The position numbers were made by a program, and so were the translations under genes. Below the pieces are notes generated by a model. It worked only from the letters and a program-made list of their open reading frames with translations. It did not search any database and had not been told where the DNA came from. From positions 1-15,484 of the forward strand of contig CAMCOJ010000014.1 in assembly GCA_945876405.1 (NCBI GenBank): a DNA stretch of 15,484 nucleotides. Reading direction: 5' to 3'. Below are positions 6,432 to 14,491 of the stretch, one piece after another; within the stretch, counting starts at the first letter, position 1; each line of letters begins with the position of its first letter. The DNA is from an uncultured Ruminococcus sp. (lineage in GTDB: Bacteria > Bacillota > Clostridia > Oscillospirales > Ruminococcaceae).

Positions 6432-7754
6432 ATGAAAAAGCAGCTACTATTTATGACGGCTCTTTCATTACTGGCAGGTGCAGTTTCACTTACGGGATGC
6501 AGTAAAAAAGTTAATCCCGGTGATGTGCAGGGCTATGATGAGGGAGAACAGTATATCAGTATGTGGGTACATACAATTGAAGATACGCCGGAAGGTGAAG
6601 CCTACAAACAGTCGGTTGAAAGCTTCAATGAAAAGTATGACGGTACATATTTTGCTGACATTGAATTTATTCCGAGAAACGACAGCGGAGGAGGATATTC
6701 TGACAAGATAAATGCTTCCGTTATGTCAGGAGATTTACCGGACGTTATAACAGTTGACGGTCCGAATATTTCAGCATATGCAGCCAATGGTATTATTCAG
6801 CCTCTGACTGAACTGAGTGATGAGGAAAAATCAGTTTACCTTGATTCTATTCTTGAACAGGGGACGGTTGACGGTAAGCTTTATGCACTTGGTGCAATGG
6901 AATCAAGTGTCGGACTCTACTATAACAAAGCTATTCTTGAAGAAGCCGGTATTGAAGTTCCCGATAAAGACCATCCCTGGACATTTTCAGAATTTCTTGA
7001 TATTCTCGAAAGACTGAAACCGGTAACAGACAGCAGGAACGGATATCCTCTTGATATGACATTTCCTGTCGGTGAAGCAAGCATTTATTATTACGCACCG
7101 TTTATATGGTCGAACGGAGGCGATTTGATAAGCGATGACGGACTGACAGCAGAGGGATATTTCAACTCTGATAAAAACGCAGAAGTTTTCAGTTATTTCA
7201 GAACTCTGACTGAGAACAAATATATGTCTGCGACACCTGTTGAAAAGCTCTTTGAAAGCGGACGTGCCGCATTCAAGTTTGACGGTGCGTGGGAAGTAAA
7301 CACAATTTACCAGAGCTACAGCGATATTGACCTCGGAGTAGCACCGTATATTGTCAGTGACAACTGGGACGGCGGAAGATATACTCCGACAGGTTCATGG
7401 GCATATGCGGCAACCACAAAAACAGATAATCCTGAAGCGGCAACCGAACTTGTTAAGTGGATGAGCGGTACGGAGAGCGGTATTCTCCTTTATGAAAAAA
7501 CCAAAAGTATGCCTTCGACTTATGCGGCATATGACCAGATTACCACTTTTGAAGATGATGAAAACTATAAGGCACTTTATGAGCAGCTCAGAGATTACGG
7601 TCACCCAAGACCAAAAACGCCTGTTTATCCGCAGGTGAGCACGTCTTTCCAGCAGGTTCTTGAGGACGTTGGATTAAGCGGCAGAAATGTCAATGATGAA
7701 ATGGATAAATCTGTAGAAAGGATAAACGCTAAATTAAAGCGTTACACAAGATAA
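6432..7754 (+). CDS. Sugar ABC transporter substrate-binding lipoprotein
   Basis: Predicted 440-residue family 1 extracellular solute-binding protein, anchored by lipid to the outer face of the membrane. The N-terminus MKKQLLFMTALSLLAGAV is a signal peptide ending in the lipobox LTGC, with Cys23 as the lipidated residue. The body has features usual in carbohydrate-binding proteins of the MalE/MsmE group: ISMWVHTIEDTPEG, DLPDVITVDGPN, GLYYNKAILEEAGIEVP, PWTFSEFLDILERL, GRAAFKFDGAWE and PTGSWAYAATTKT. It is the first gene of the operon, with GGAGG (6418-6422) nine bases from the ATG. The intracellular GH32 enzyme downstream suggests sucrose or short fructo-oligosaccharides as the ligand; that is context, since the binding site cannot be read from sequence alone. 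Confidence 0.93.
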   Translation: MKKQLLFMTALSLLAGAVSLTGCSKKVNPGDVQGYDEGEQYISMWVHTIEDTPEGEAYKQSVESFNEKYDGTYFADIEFIPRNDSGGGYSDKINASVMSGDLPDVITVDGPNISAYAANGIIQPLTELSDEEKSVYLDSILEQGTVDGKLYALGAMESSVGLYYNKAILEEAGIEVPDKDHPWTFSEFLDILERLKPVTDSRNGYPLDMTFPVGEASIYYYAPFIWSNGGDLISDDGLTAEGYFNSDKNAEVFSYFRTLTENKYMSATPVEKLFESGRAAFKFDGAWEVNTIYQSYSDIDLGVAPYIVSDNWDGGRYTPTGSWAYAATTKTDNPEAATELVKWMSGTESGILLYEKTKSMPSTYAAYDQITTFEDDENYKALYEQLRDYGHPRPKTPVYPQVSTSFQQVLEDVGLSGRNVNDEMDKSVERINAKLKRYTR

Positions 7755-7755
7755 T

Positions 7756-8655
7756 ATGAAAAATAAATCTAATTCTGTTATTGGAATGGCTTTTTTCGGA
7801 CCGGCACTGGTTCTTATGACGGTTTTTCTGTTCATTCCTATGATACTCACACTGATTTACAGCTTTACAGATTATTTCGCACTCAATCCTAAACTGACAC
7901 ATTTCGTCGGACTGGAGAATTTCAGTACGATTTTTAAGGACGACCTGTTTACAACAGCTTTTCTGAATACAGTTAAATTTGTACTTATTATTGTTCCTTT
8001 ACAGACTCTCGGTGCTCTGGGACTTGCACTTCTTATCAATAAGGTGACAGTCTGCAAACGATATTTTAAAGTTGCATTTTTCATTCCGGTTGTAATGTCA
8101 CTTGCAGTTGTTTCAAACCTGTGGATGCAGATATACAGTCCTGAAGGTATTCTCAATACCATTCTTTCAAATTTTGGAATTGATGCACAGCCTTTTATAT
8201 ACGGTGCAGATCAGGCACTTCCTTCAATTGCGTTTATGAGCGTATGGCAGGGTGTAGGATATCAGATGATTATTTTTCTCGGAGGATTACAGGCAATAAA
8301 TCCTGCTCTTTATGAGGCGGCCGAGATGGATCATGCAAGTGGATGGAGCAAATTTATGAATATCACTCTCCCTGAACTTAAACCGCTTTGCGTATTTGTT
8401 TTTATAACTGTTACAATAGGTGCATTCAGAATGATAGTTCAGCCTATGGTTATGACAGGCGGCGGTCCTTCACATTCAACATATACAATAGTTTATGATA
8501 TCTATGAAACGGGTACAGTGAACTGGGAAATCGGTCTTGCTTCTGCAATGGCAATAGTATTTACAGTATTTGTTGTAATACTTACAATTATTCAGACAAT
8601 TCTTACCAGAGATAAGGAGGATAAGCATGAAAACAAAAAAGCAAAAAATCGTTAA
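7756..8655 (+). CDS. Sugar ABC transporter permease, MalF/MsmF type
   Basis: Predicted 299-residue integral membrane protein with about six hydrophobic segments, the first at about residues 10-35 (MAFFGPALVLMTVFLFIPMI). The cytoplasmic EAA loop that contacts the ATPase is EAAEMDHASGWSKFMNITLP (187-206), with His where the family usually has Gly after Asp. The C-terminus is a charged cytoplasmic tail. It starts one base after the stop of the binding-protein gene, and no clear Shine-Dalgarno sequence precedes the ATG, so translation probably depends on coupling. Its 3' end overlaps the next permease by 29 bases. It pairs with that permease to form the channel. Confidence 0.94.
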   Translation: MKNKSNSVIGMAFFGPALVLMTVFLFIPMILTLIYSFTDYFALNPKLTHFVGLENFSTIFKDDLFTTAFLNTVKFVLIIVPLQTLGALGLALLINKVTVCKRYFKVAFFIPVVMSLAVVSNLWMQIYSPEGILNTILSNFGIDAQPFIYGADQALPSIAFMSVWQGVGYQMIIFLGGLQAINPALYEAAEMDHASGWSKFMNITLPELKPLCVFVFITVTIGAFRMIVQPMVMTGGGPSHSTYTIVYDIYETGTVNWEIGLASAMAIVFTVFVVILTIIQTILTRDKEDKHENKKAKNR

Positions 8656-9478
8656 TGGAATACTTGCAGCGGTAATGCTTGTTATGTCCCTGTTTTTCCT
8701 GTTCCCTGTAATATGGATGCTTGCAAACTCTTTTAAGCCTGATGCGGCTATTACAGCTGATATGAATTCAGCAAGTGCATTTATTCCTCCGGCTCCGGGA
8801 AAAGGATTTTTTGATAACTATAAAGAAATTCTTTTTAATACAAGTTTTGTGCGGTATATGCTTAATACTTTATTCTATGCAGCTATACTTATTATAGCAG
8901 GAGTTATAGTGAACGGTCTTGCAGGTTATGCACTTGCAAAAATAAAATTTCCTTTCAGGGACAGATGGCTTGCAGTTATCATGATGCTTATGATTATTCC
9001 TACAGAAACAATTATCACAATAAACTTTATGTTTGTTTCAAAGATGGGACTTCTTAACACAGTTTTCGGTTATGTTCTTCCGATGATAGTAAATCCTTTT
9101 AATATCTTTCTTTTCAGACAGGTTTTCGTAAGTCTGCCTGATGATGTATGGGAAGCTGCACAGCTTGACCACTGCAACCCTGTAAAGTATTTTTTTACAA
9201 TGGTTCTGCCTATGTCAAAGACAGTTGTTGCAACAGTAAGTGTATTCACATTTCTCAATGTGTGGAATGACTATCTGTGGCCGTCACTTGTTTTTACATC
9301 AAGCGACCTTTTGACTGCACAGATAGGTCTTAATTCCATAACTTCAAATGATAACACAACTATGGGACAGACTCTTGCAGTTATAACACTTATTACAATT
9401 CCGGTTATTATAATTTACTCACTTTTCTCAAAACAGATTGTGGAAGGTGTAGTTTCAACAGGTTCCAAGGAGGGCTAA
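8627..9478 (+). CDS. Sugar ABC transporter permease, MalG/MsmG type
   Basis: Predicted 283-residue membrane protein, second half of the transport channel. It has an N-terminal membrane segment (IVNGILAAVMLVMSLFFLFP), the family's PVIWMLANSFKP stretch after it, and further hydrophobic segments. The EAA loop is EAAQLDHCNPVKYFFTMVLP (176-195). A strong AAGGAGG (8614-8620) inside the upstream permease gene sets the ATG at 8627, so the two genes overlap by 29 bases and are translated together. The ATPase gene follows after two bases. Confidence 0.94.
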   Translation: MKTKKQKIVNGILAAVMLVMSLFFLFPVIWMLANSFKPDAAITADMNSASAFIPPAPGKGFFDNYKEILFNTSFVRYMLNTLFYAAILIIAGVIVNGLAGYALAKIKFPFRDRWLAVIMMLMIIPTETIITINFMFVSKMGLLNTVFGYVLPMIVNPFNIFLFRQVFVSLPDDVWEAAQLDHCNPVKYFFTMVLPMSKTVVATVSVFTFLNVWNDYLWPSLVFTSSDLLTAQIGLNSITSNDNTTMGQTLAVITLITIPVIIIYSLFSKQIVEGVVSTGSKEG

Positions 9479-9480
9479 TT

Positions 9481-10575
9481 ATGAGTTTTGTAGAAATGAA
9501 AAATATCTGTAAAAAATACGAAGGAGCAGAGAGAAATTCTGTTACAGACTTTAATCTTTCAATAGAAGAAGGCGAATTTATTGCCTTTGTAGGACCTTCA
9601 GGCTGCGGTAAGTCCACAACACTCAGAATGATTGCGGGTTTTGAAGAAATAACAGGCGGGGATTTTTATATTGACGGAAAACGTATGAATACAGTACCGC
9701 CGAGAGACAGGGGAATATCAATGGTATTTCAGAACTATGCACTTTATCCGCACATGACAGTTGAAAAAAATATTTCCTATGGACTTAAAAATATGAAAGT
9801 ACCTGCTGATGAAATAAATAAAAAGGTAGACTGGGCAATTGAAATTCTCGGACTTTCAGAATACAGATACAGAAAACCAAAAAATCTTTCAGGAGGTCAG
9901 CGTCAGAGAGTGGCGCTCGGACGTGCAATTGTAAAAAATCAGAAACTTTTCCTTATGGATGAACCGCTCTCGAATCTTGATGCAAAACTCAGAGTAAGCA
10001 TGAGAAACGAAATAAGCAAACTCCACCGTCAGCTTGGAAGCACAACCATTTATGTAACTCATGATCAGGTTGAAGCAATGACCATGGCAGACCGTATTGT
10101 TATTATGAAAGATGGTGTAATTCAGCAGGTAGGAAAGCCTATGGAACTGTATGAGCATCCGTCAAACAGGTTTGTAGCCGGTTTTATTGGTTCACCTCAG
10201 ATGAATTTTTATGAGGTTAATGTTAATGGAGATACTGTAACATTTTCAGACGGAAACAGTATTAAACTGCCTGATTCCGTTTTATCAAAGCTTGGCGGCA
10301 GACAGGGTGAACTGATTCTTGGTATAAGAGGAGAAGATATTAAGCTTGATCCGCAGACTATTGACCTCTGTAAAAACAGTAAGATTTCTGCTGTAGTTGA
10401 CAGCGTTGAAGTTATGGGAAATGAAAATAATCTATATTTCAGTTTCGGCGGCAATGCATCAGTAGCAAGAGTATCAAAGAATGAGATAAGAAAAACGGGT
10501 GACACAATAGAATTTGTATTTGTTCCGTCAAGGATTCATTTCTTTGATAAGCAGACTGAAAAAAGTCTTTTTTAG
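9481..10575 (+). CDS. msmX: Sugar ABC transporter ATP-binding protein, MsmX/UgpC type
   Basis: Predicted 364-residue cytoplasmic ATPase that powers the importer. Walker A is GPSGCGKST (38-46), the Q-loop is in VFQNYALYPHMTV, the ABC signature is LSGGQRQR (from 136), Walker B ends at D160-E161 in LFLMDEPLSNLDAKLR, and the switch histidine is H194 in YVTHDQVEAM. The C-terminal third is a TOBE-type regulatory domain (GEDIKL, then FVFVPSRIHFFDK), as in MalK, MsmK and UgpC. AGGAGGG lies just upstream of the ATG. In some Firmicutes one such ATPase serves several sugar importers from a distant locus. Here it lies within the transporter operon, so it may be dedicated, although sharing cannot be excluded. 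Confidence 0.95.
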   Translation: MSFVEMKNICKKYEGAERNSVTDFNLSIEEGEFIAFVGPSGCGKSTTLRMIAGFEEITGGDFYIDGKRMNTVPPRDRGISMVFQNYALYPHMTVEKNISYGLKNMKVPADEINKKVDWAIEILGLSEYRYRKPKNLSGGQRQRVALGRAIVKNQKLFLMDEPLSNLDAKLRVSMRNEISKLHRQLGSTTIYVTHDQVEAMTMADRIVIMKDGVIQQVGKPMELYEHPSNRFVAGFIGSPQMNFYEVNVNGDTVTFSDGNSIKLPDSVLSKLGGRQGELILGIRGEDIKLDPQTIDLCKNSKISAVVDSVEVMGNENNLYFSFGGNASVARVSKNEIRKTGDTIEFVFVPSRIHFFDKQTEKSLF

Positions 10576-10587
10576 CAGGAGGATATT

Positions 10588-11886
10588 ATGCAGAAAATTC
10601 ATTTTAAAGCACCTGGCTGCTGGATAAACGACCCTAACGGTTTTATATGGTATAAAGGAGAGTACCATCTGTTTTATCAGTGCTTTCCGTATTCTGCACA
10701 GTGGGGCAGAATGCACTGGGGACATGCTGTAAGCAGAGACCTTGTTCACTGGGAGGAAAAAGGTATTGCACTTTTTCCGTCAAAAACTGATGACAGGAGC
10801 GGATGCTTTTCAGGAAGCGCTGTTGAGTATGACAACAAGATGTATATATTCTACACGGGAGTTAATTATACTGAAGAAAATCCTGAAAATATAAACACCT
10901 GTCTTAACGATAACTTTATATCGGCTCAGCTTATGATAACTTCTGAAGACGGAATGAAGTTCGATAATATTTCGGACAAGAAAACCGTTATTCCGCCTAT
11001 AGAAGACAAAAACACAGGGGATAAAACCCATACCCGCGATCCGAAAGTATGGCGCGGAAAAAATGCCTGGTATATGGTTCTGGGAAGTACAGACAATAAA
11101 AATGGCAGACTTCTTTTTTACAGAAGTGAAGACCTGTGCAGCTGGGAGTATGTAAGCTTCACTGAAAAAGATAATTTCGGATGGATGTGGGAGTGCCCGG
11201 ATTATTTTGAGGCTGACGGAACCGGAATAACAGTATTTTCACCAATGGGATTTACTGATGACGGAAAAGAATATGATTCCAATGCAGTCTGTGTGTTTTC
11301 ATCATTTGATGAAGAAAAGGGAGAAATGAAACTTTATGACACATATCAGTATCTTGATCTGGGACTTGACCTTTATGCACCTCAGAGTACAACGGATAAA
11401 GACGGTAATCGTGTCATAATTGCGTGGGCGAGAATGCCTGAATCCGTTAAAAGTGAAAACGGTGAATGGTGCGGACTTATGAGTATTCCGCGAATTGCTG
11501 AAGTAAAGAACGGACACATATATTTCAGACCGCATACAAATATAAAAAATGCATTTACAAAGAAAATATCTTCACCTGAAAAATCAGGTTATATGCTTAA
11601 AACCGTCCTTGAAAACGGTGAAAGTATAAATATAGGAGGATATCTTATAAAGCGTGACAATGATAAAATAATAACTGACCGGTCGGCTGTGTTTAATGTA
11701 AAGGGAAATTACAGACTTACAGCAGAAACTCCTGTTATCAATGACGGATATGATCTGGAAATATATGTTGATGAGAATATAATTGAAGTATTTATAAATA
11801 ATGGTGAGTATGTTATAAGTAATGTAGTTTACGGCCTGACTGACAGAATATCAGGTAAAGCTTATGATTTGTACGCAGCAGAATGA
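10588..11886 (+). CDS. GH32 beta-fructosidase (sucrose or fructo-oligosaccharide hydrolase), intracellular
   Basis: Predicted 432-residue hydrolase that splits the glucosyl-fructosyl bond of sucrose or releases fructose from short fructans. The three GH32 catalytic residues are in place: nucleophile D15 in CWINDPNGF, D151 in the RDP motif (HTRDPKVW), and acid/base E202 in WMWECPDYF. FSGSA is also present. The first two thirds form the five-bladed propeller; the remaining part is the C-terminal beta-sandwich (ending IEVFINNGEYVISNVVY). No signal peptide is seen, so it acts in the cytoplasm on sugar brought in by the ABC transporter. With no PTS gene nearby, the substrate is probably the unphosphorylated sugar, although similar enzymes act on sucrose 6-phosphate. 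GCAGGAGG precedes the ATG. At 432 residues it is somewhat shorter than many SacA/ScrB proteins. Confidence 0.94.
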   Translation: MQKIHFKAPGCWINDPNGFIWYKGEYHLFYQCFPYSAQWGRMHWGHAVSRDLVHWEEKGIALFPSKTDDRSGCFSGSAVEYDNKMYIFYTGVNYTEENPENINTCLNDNFISAQLMITSEDGMKFDNISDKKTVIPPIEDKNTGDKTHTRDPKVWRGKNAWYMVLGSTDNKNGRLLFYRSEDLCSWEYVSFTEKDNFGWMWECPDYFEADGTGITVFSPMGFTDDGKEYDSNAVCVFSSFDEEKGEMKLYDTYQYLDLGLDLYAPQSTTDKDGNRVIIAWARMPESVKSENGEWCGLMSIPRIAEVKNGHIYFRPHTNIKNAFTKKISSPEKSGYMLKTVLENGESINIGGYLIKRDNDKIITDRSAVFNVKGNYRLTAETPVINDGYDLEIYVDENIIEVFINNGEYVISNVVYGLTDRISGKAYDLYAAE

Positions 11887-11897
11887 GGTGAAATTCT

Positions 11898-12878
11898 ATG
11901 AAAAAATATGATGTTGCAGCACTTGGCGAACTGCTTGTGGATTTTACGGAAAACGGAACAAGTCCTCAGGGAAATCCTCTGTTTGAAGCAAATCCGGGAG
12001 GAGCTCCGTGCAATGTACTTGCAATGCTTTCGAAACTTGGAAAGAAAACAGCTTTTATCGGCAAAGTCGGAGAAGACATGTTTGGCAGACAGCTTACAGA
12101 AGCTGTGAAAAGTGCCGGAATATGCACAGAGGGACTTGTTTCGGATAAGACTGTTCCTACTACTCTTGCATTTGTTCATACATTTGAAGATGGTGAAAGA
12201 GAATTCAGCTTTATACGAAATCCGGGTGCGGATATGATGCTTAAAAAAGATGAGGTAAATACCGAAATAATTAAGGATTCGAAGATATTTCATTTCGGAA
12301 CTCTTTCCTCAACCCATAAGGGTGTGCGTGAAGCAACAAGATTTGCCGTTGATACAGCAATTGAAAGCGGTGCACTGATTTCATTTGACCCTAACCTTCG
12401 TGAACCGTTATGGGAGAATCTCGATGATGCAAAGGCTGAAATGGAATACGGACTGTCAAAATGCAATATTCTTAAGATATCAGACAATGAAATTGAATTT
12501 CTTCTCGGACATACTGATTATGACAAAGCTGCCATGCAGCTTATGGAAAAATATAAAAAACTGAAACTTGTCTTTATAACTCTCGGCGGTGACGGAAGCT
12601 GTGCGTACACAGAAAATGCATGTGCAAAAGTACCTGTTTATAACGTTGAAACCATCGAAAAAACAGGTGCGGGAGATACATTTTTTGGCTGTGCCCTGAA
12701 TTATATTCTTGAACATAAAAGCATTGATAACCTTGGCGAAAAAGAACTGTCAGAGCTTCTTCATTTTGCAAATGCCGGTGCGGCACTCATCACTACAAGA
12801 AAGGGTGCACTGAAGGTAATGCCTGAGCTGAGTGAGATACAGAATATGACAGAAGACTCACAGAATATACAGCTATAA
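11898..12878 (+). CDS. scrK: PfkB-family carbohydrate kinase, probable fructokinase
   Basis: Predicted 326-residue cytosolic kinase that phosphorylates fructose to fructose 6-phosphate with ATP. The N-terminal LGELLVDF and NPGGAPCNVLAMLSKLG are usual for the ribokinase/PfkB group, and the second PfkB signature is TGAGDTFFGCAL with the catalytic base D260. FDPNLREPLWE and FITLGGDGS also fit fructokinases of this family. The substrate is assigned mainly from the preceding GH32 gene, which would release fructose; another ketose or 2-dehydro-3-deoxygluconate is less likely here. GAGGTG lies ahead of the ATG. The gap from the GH32 stop is 11 bases, making this the last gene of the operon, followed by strong hairpins. 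Confidence 0.92.
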   Translation: MKKYDVAALGELLVDFTENGTSPQGNPLFEANPGGAPCNVLAMLSKLGKKTAFIGKVGEDMFGRQLTEAVKSAGICTEGLVSDKTVPTTLAFVHTFEDGEREFSFIRNPGADMMLKKDEVNTEIIKDSKIFHFGTLSSTHKGVREATRFAVDTAIESGALISFDPNLREPLWENLDDAKAEMEYGLSKCNILKISDNEIEFLLGHTDYDKAAMQLMEKYKKLKLVFITLGGDGSCAYTENACAKVPVYNVETIEKTGAGDTFFGCALNYILEHKSIDNLGEKELSELLHFANAGAALITTRKGALKVMPELSEIQNMTEDSQNIQL

Positions 12879-12892
12879 TCCGGCTGCCGGAT
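12878..12892 (+). other. Short hairpin at the scrK stop codon
   Basis: ATCCGG (12878-12883) pairs with CCGGAT (12887-12892) around the loop CTG, beginning at the last base of the stop codon. No U tract follows, so it is more likely an mRNA end-protecting or pausing structure than a terminator. Confidence 0.35.
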
Positions 12893-12909
12893 AAATCAGA
12901 GGTAGTATA

Positions 12910-12948
12910 TTATAGTGAACGAAAAAAATATTTTTTCGTTCACTATAA
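12910..12948. repeat. Perfect 18-bp inverted repeat with 3-base centre
   Basis: Positions 12910-12927 pair exactly with 12931-12948 around ATA. The outer part includes TATAGTGAACG and the inner part is A6/T6. No U run follows the stem, so it is not a normal intrinsic terminator. Options are a regulator-binding palindrome, an RNA processing stem, or a remnant of a small mobile repeat. Confidence 0.6.
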
Positions 12949-12951
12949 ATC

Positions 12952-13001
12952 AAACGAGCAGTTAAGCATATTGTTATTGCTTAACTGCTCGTTTTATGTT
13001 A
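12952..13001 (+). terminator. Intrinsic terminator of the sugar-uptake operon
   Basis: Positions 12952-12968 pair perfectly with 12978-12994 in a 17-bp stem around TATTGTTAT, followed by TTTTATGTTA. This is the expected end of the transcript from the binding-protein gene to scrK. It starts three bases after the preceding perfect inverted repeat. Confidence 0.8.
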
Positions 13002-13005
13002 TACT
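12977..13005 (+). promoter_or_regulatory. Possible promoter of the AraC-family gene
   Basis: TATACT (13000-13005) with an extended -10 TGT (12997-12999) lies 17 bp after a weak -35 TTGCTT (12977-12982). The -35 is inside the right arm of the terminator stem. The leader would be about 70 nt. Confidence 0.45.
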
Positions 13006-13083
13006 GAGTTGGAAGTCACTGTGCTTACAGGTGCTGAAGTCTGTCTCCGGAAACAGAATCCATAATGAAAGAGTGTGAATCCC

Positions 13084-13860
13084 ATGAAAATTATAAACGT
13101 AGGCTACAATCACTGCCATGACAGTGATTTTTACATAGACCGCCCTGAAGGCAGCGGGGACAATCTTCTGATTCTGCTGAAAACAGATGCGGTTTTTAAT
13201 ATAGACGGAAAGGATATAAAGATTCCTGAGAATTCTTTTTTTATGTATAAAAAAGGGAGACCGCAGCGGTACAGATGTGTATATCAGAGCGTTTTTGCAA
13301 ATGACTGGGTTCATTTTGAATTTGAGGGAGATGAGGAAAAGGAGTTTTTCAATCTTGGTCTGGATTATGAAACTCCTGTTTTAGTGGAAGATATGAATTT
13401 TCTCAGCTTCTGCATAAAAATGATGGCTTCGGAGAATTATTCAGACAACATGAACCGTCATCAGAGTATCTGTCATTATATGTTTCTGATTTTCTGCAAG
13501 GTCGGGGAATATGCTGTAAAAAAACCGGAAAGCAGAAATGACAGCTACTATGAAATGATTTCCACAGTCAGAAATAAAATCTACAGTCGTCCCTATGAAC
13601 ACAGAACAGCAGAATCAAGTGCCCATGAGGTCAGGATGAGCGTATCGAATTTTCAGCACCTCTATAAAAAATATTTCGGAGTTACACTTTTTCAGGACAT
13701 TATACGAAGCCGGACGGAGTATGCATGCATGCTGCTTAAGTCCACAAATCTTTCTGCTGTTGAAGTGGCACAGAAGAGCGGATATAACCATTATGCTCAT
13801 TTTGTAAGACAGTTTAAACAAACAATGGGAATAAGTCCGAGCGAATTCAGAAAAAAGTGA
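13084..13860 (+). CDS. AraC-family transcriptional regulator
   Basis: Predicted 258-residue DNA-binding protein. The N-terminal half resembles a cupin-type sensor domain (LLILLKTDAVFNIDGKDIKI, ENSFFMYKKGRPQRY, WVHFEFEG). The C-terminal 90 residues hold the two AraC helix-turn-helix motifs: SSAHEVRMSVSNFQHLYKKY then LSAVEVAQKSGYNHYAHFVR, followed by FKQTMGISPSEFRKK. ATG 13084 is preferred; GTG 13075 in the same frame would add three residues, and neither has a strong Shine-Dalgarno sequence (AAAGAG at about 13068-13073 suits the ATG better). It follows the sugar operon in the same direction behind a terminator and its own weak promoter. It may sense a sugar and act on this locus or on another; no binding site could be assigned. 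Confidence 0.92.
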   Translation: MKIINVGYNHCHDSDFYIDRPEGSGDNLLILLKTDAVFNIDGKDIKIPENSFFMYKKGRPQRYRCVYQSVFANDWVHFEFEGDEEKEFFNLGLDYETPVLVEDMNFLSFCIKMMASENYSDNMNRHQSICHYMFLIFCKVGEYAVKKPESRNDSYYEMISTVRNKIYSRPYEHRTAESSAHEVRMSVSNFQHLYKKYFGVTLFQDIIRSRTEYACMLLKSTNLSAVEVAQKSGYNHYAHFVRQFKQTMGISPSEFRKK

Positions 13861-13878
13861 AATTTTCTTTTAAAACAC

Positions 13879-13907
13879 TTGAATTAATTTTCAGAATATG
13901 TTATGAT
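13879..13907 (+). promoter_or_regulatory. rplS promoter
   Basis: TTGAAT (13879-13884), 17-bp spacer and TATGAT (13902-13907) with extended -10 TGT. Transcription would begin near 13914, about 130 bases before rplS. Confidence 0.65.
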
Positions 13908-13913
13908 TATAAA

Positions 13914-14042
13914 GCATTTAAAGTCCGTCAGTAAAATGACGAGAGTTAATGCCATTTAATGACATTAAAACGAATAGTCCGCTGCGCAGAAGAAATGCCT
14001 GCTGCGTAAGAATATTCAGAAATTTTAGGAGGAATTTTTAAA
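13914..14042 (+). ncRNA. Structured rplS leader, candidate L19 autoregulatory leader
   Basis: The predicted 5' untranslated region is long for a single ribosomal protein gene and folds into local hairpins: CGTCA/TGACG (13926-13930 with 13937-13941), TAATG-c-CAT with ATG-a-CATTA (13947-13967), and CGCAG/CTGCG (13985-13989 with 14002-14006). AGGAGG then precedes the ATG. An L19 leader that lets the protein repress its own translation is known upstream of rplS in Firmicutes. The position fits, but I have not matched it base by base to the consensus. Confidence 0.45.
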
Positions 14043-14387
14043 ATGAACGCACTCGAATTAATCAGCAAGGACAGTTTAAAGGCAGAAGCACCGGAATTTT
14101 CAGTTGGTGATACTGTTAAGGTTCATGTAAGAATTAAAGAAGGCGACAAGTACCGTATCCAGATTTTCGAAGGCACAGTTATTGCCAAGAAGAACGGCGG
14201 TATCAGTGAAACATTCACAGTAAGACGTGTAGCACACGGCTGCGGAATCGAAAGAGTATTCCCGCTTCACGCACCTGTTGTTGACAAGGTTGAAGTTGTC
14301 AGAAAGGGTAAAGTACGCAGAGCTAAGCTCTACTACCTCCGCAACAGAGTTGGTAAGGCAGCTAAGGTTAAGGAAGCAGTTAGATAA
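14043..14387 (+). CDS. rplS: 50S ribosomal protein L19
   Basis: A 114-residue protein of the large ribosomal subunit, located at the interface with the small subunit. [54 protein letters not shown] and [20 protein letters not shown] are highly typical, and the length is normal. A strong AGGAGG (TTTTAGGAGGAATTTTTAAA) sets the ATG. It is transcribed from its own promoter with a structured leader and ends at a strong terminator. The following signal peptidase gene matches the rplS-lepB order found in many Firmicutes. Confidence 0.98.
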   Translation: MNALELISKDSLKAEAPEFSVGDTVKVHVRIKEGDKYRIQIFEGTVIAKKNGGISETFTVRRVAHGCGIERVFPLHAPVVDKVEVVRKGKVRRAKLYYLRNRVGKAAKVKEAVR

Positions 14388-14418
14388 TTCTAAAGGCTCC
14401 GTTTATCTGTTGATAGTT

Positions 14419-14444
14419 AAAAGGGACGCTTCAGTCCCTTTTTT
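14419..14444 (+). terminator. rplS intrinsic terminator
   Basis: AAAAGGGAC (14419-14427) pairs with GTCCCTTTT (14434-14442) around GCTTCA and runs into a T6 tract. This is a canonical terminator between rplS and the signal peptidase gene. Confidence 0.9.
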
Positions 14445-14491
14445 GCTATTAATATTCTGGGTAGATATACTCATTCATGGAGACAGCAATT

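Noticed and set aside
12910..12948. Reading the perfect inverted repeat as insertion-sequence ends
   Set aside because: There is no transposase between or near the arms and no target-site duplication was found; the arms are only three bases apart.
13065..13121. Small 18-codon reading frame overlapping the start of the AraC gene
   Set aside because: No ribosome binding site of its own and no recognisable peptide; most likely a chance frame.
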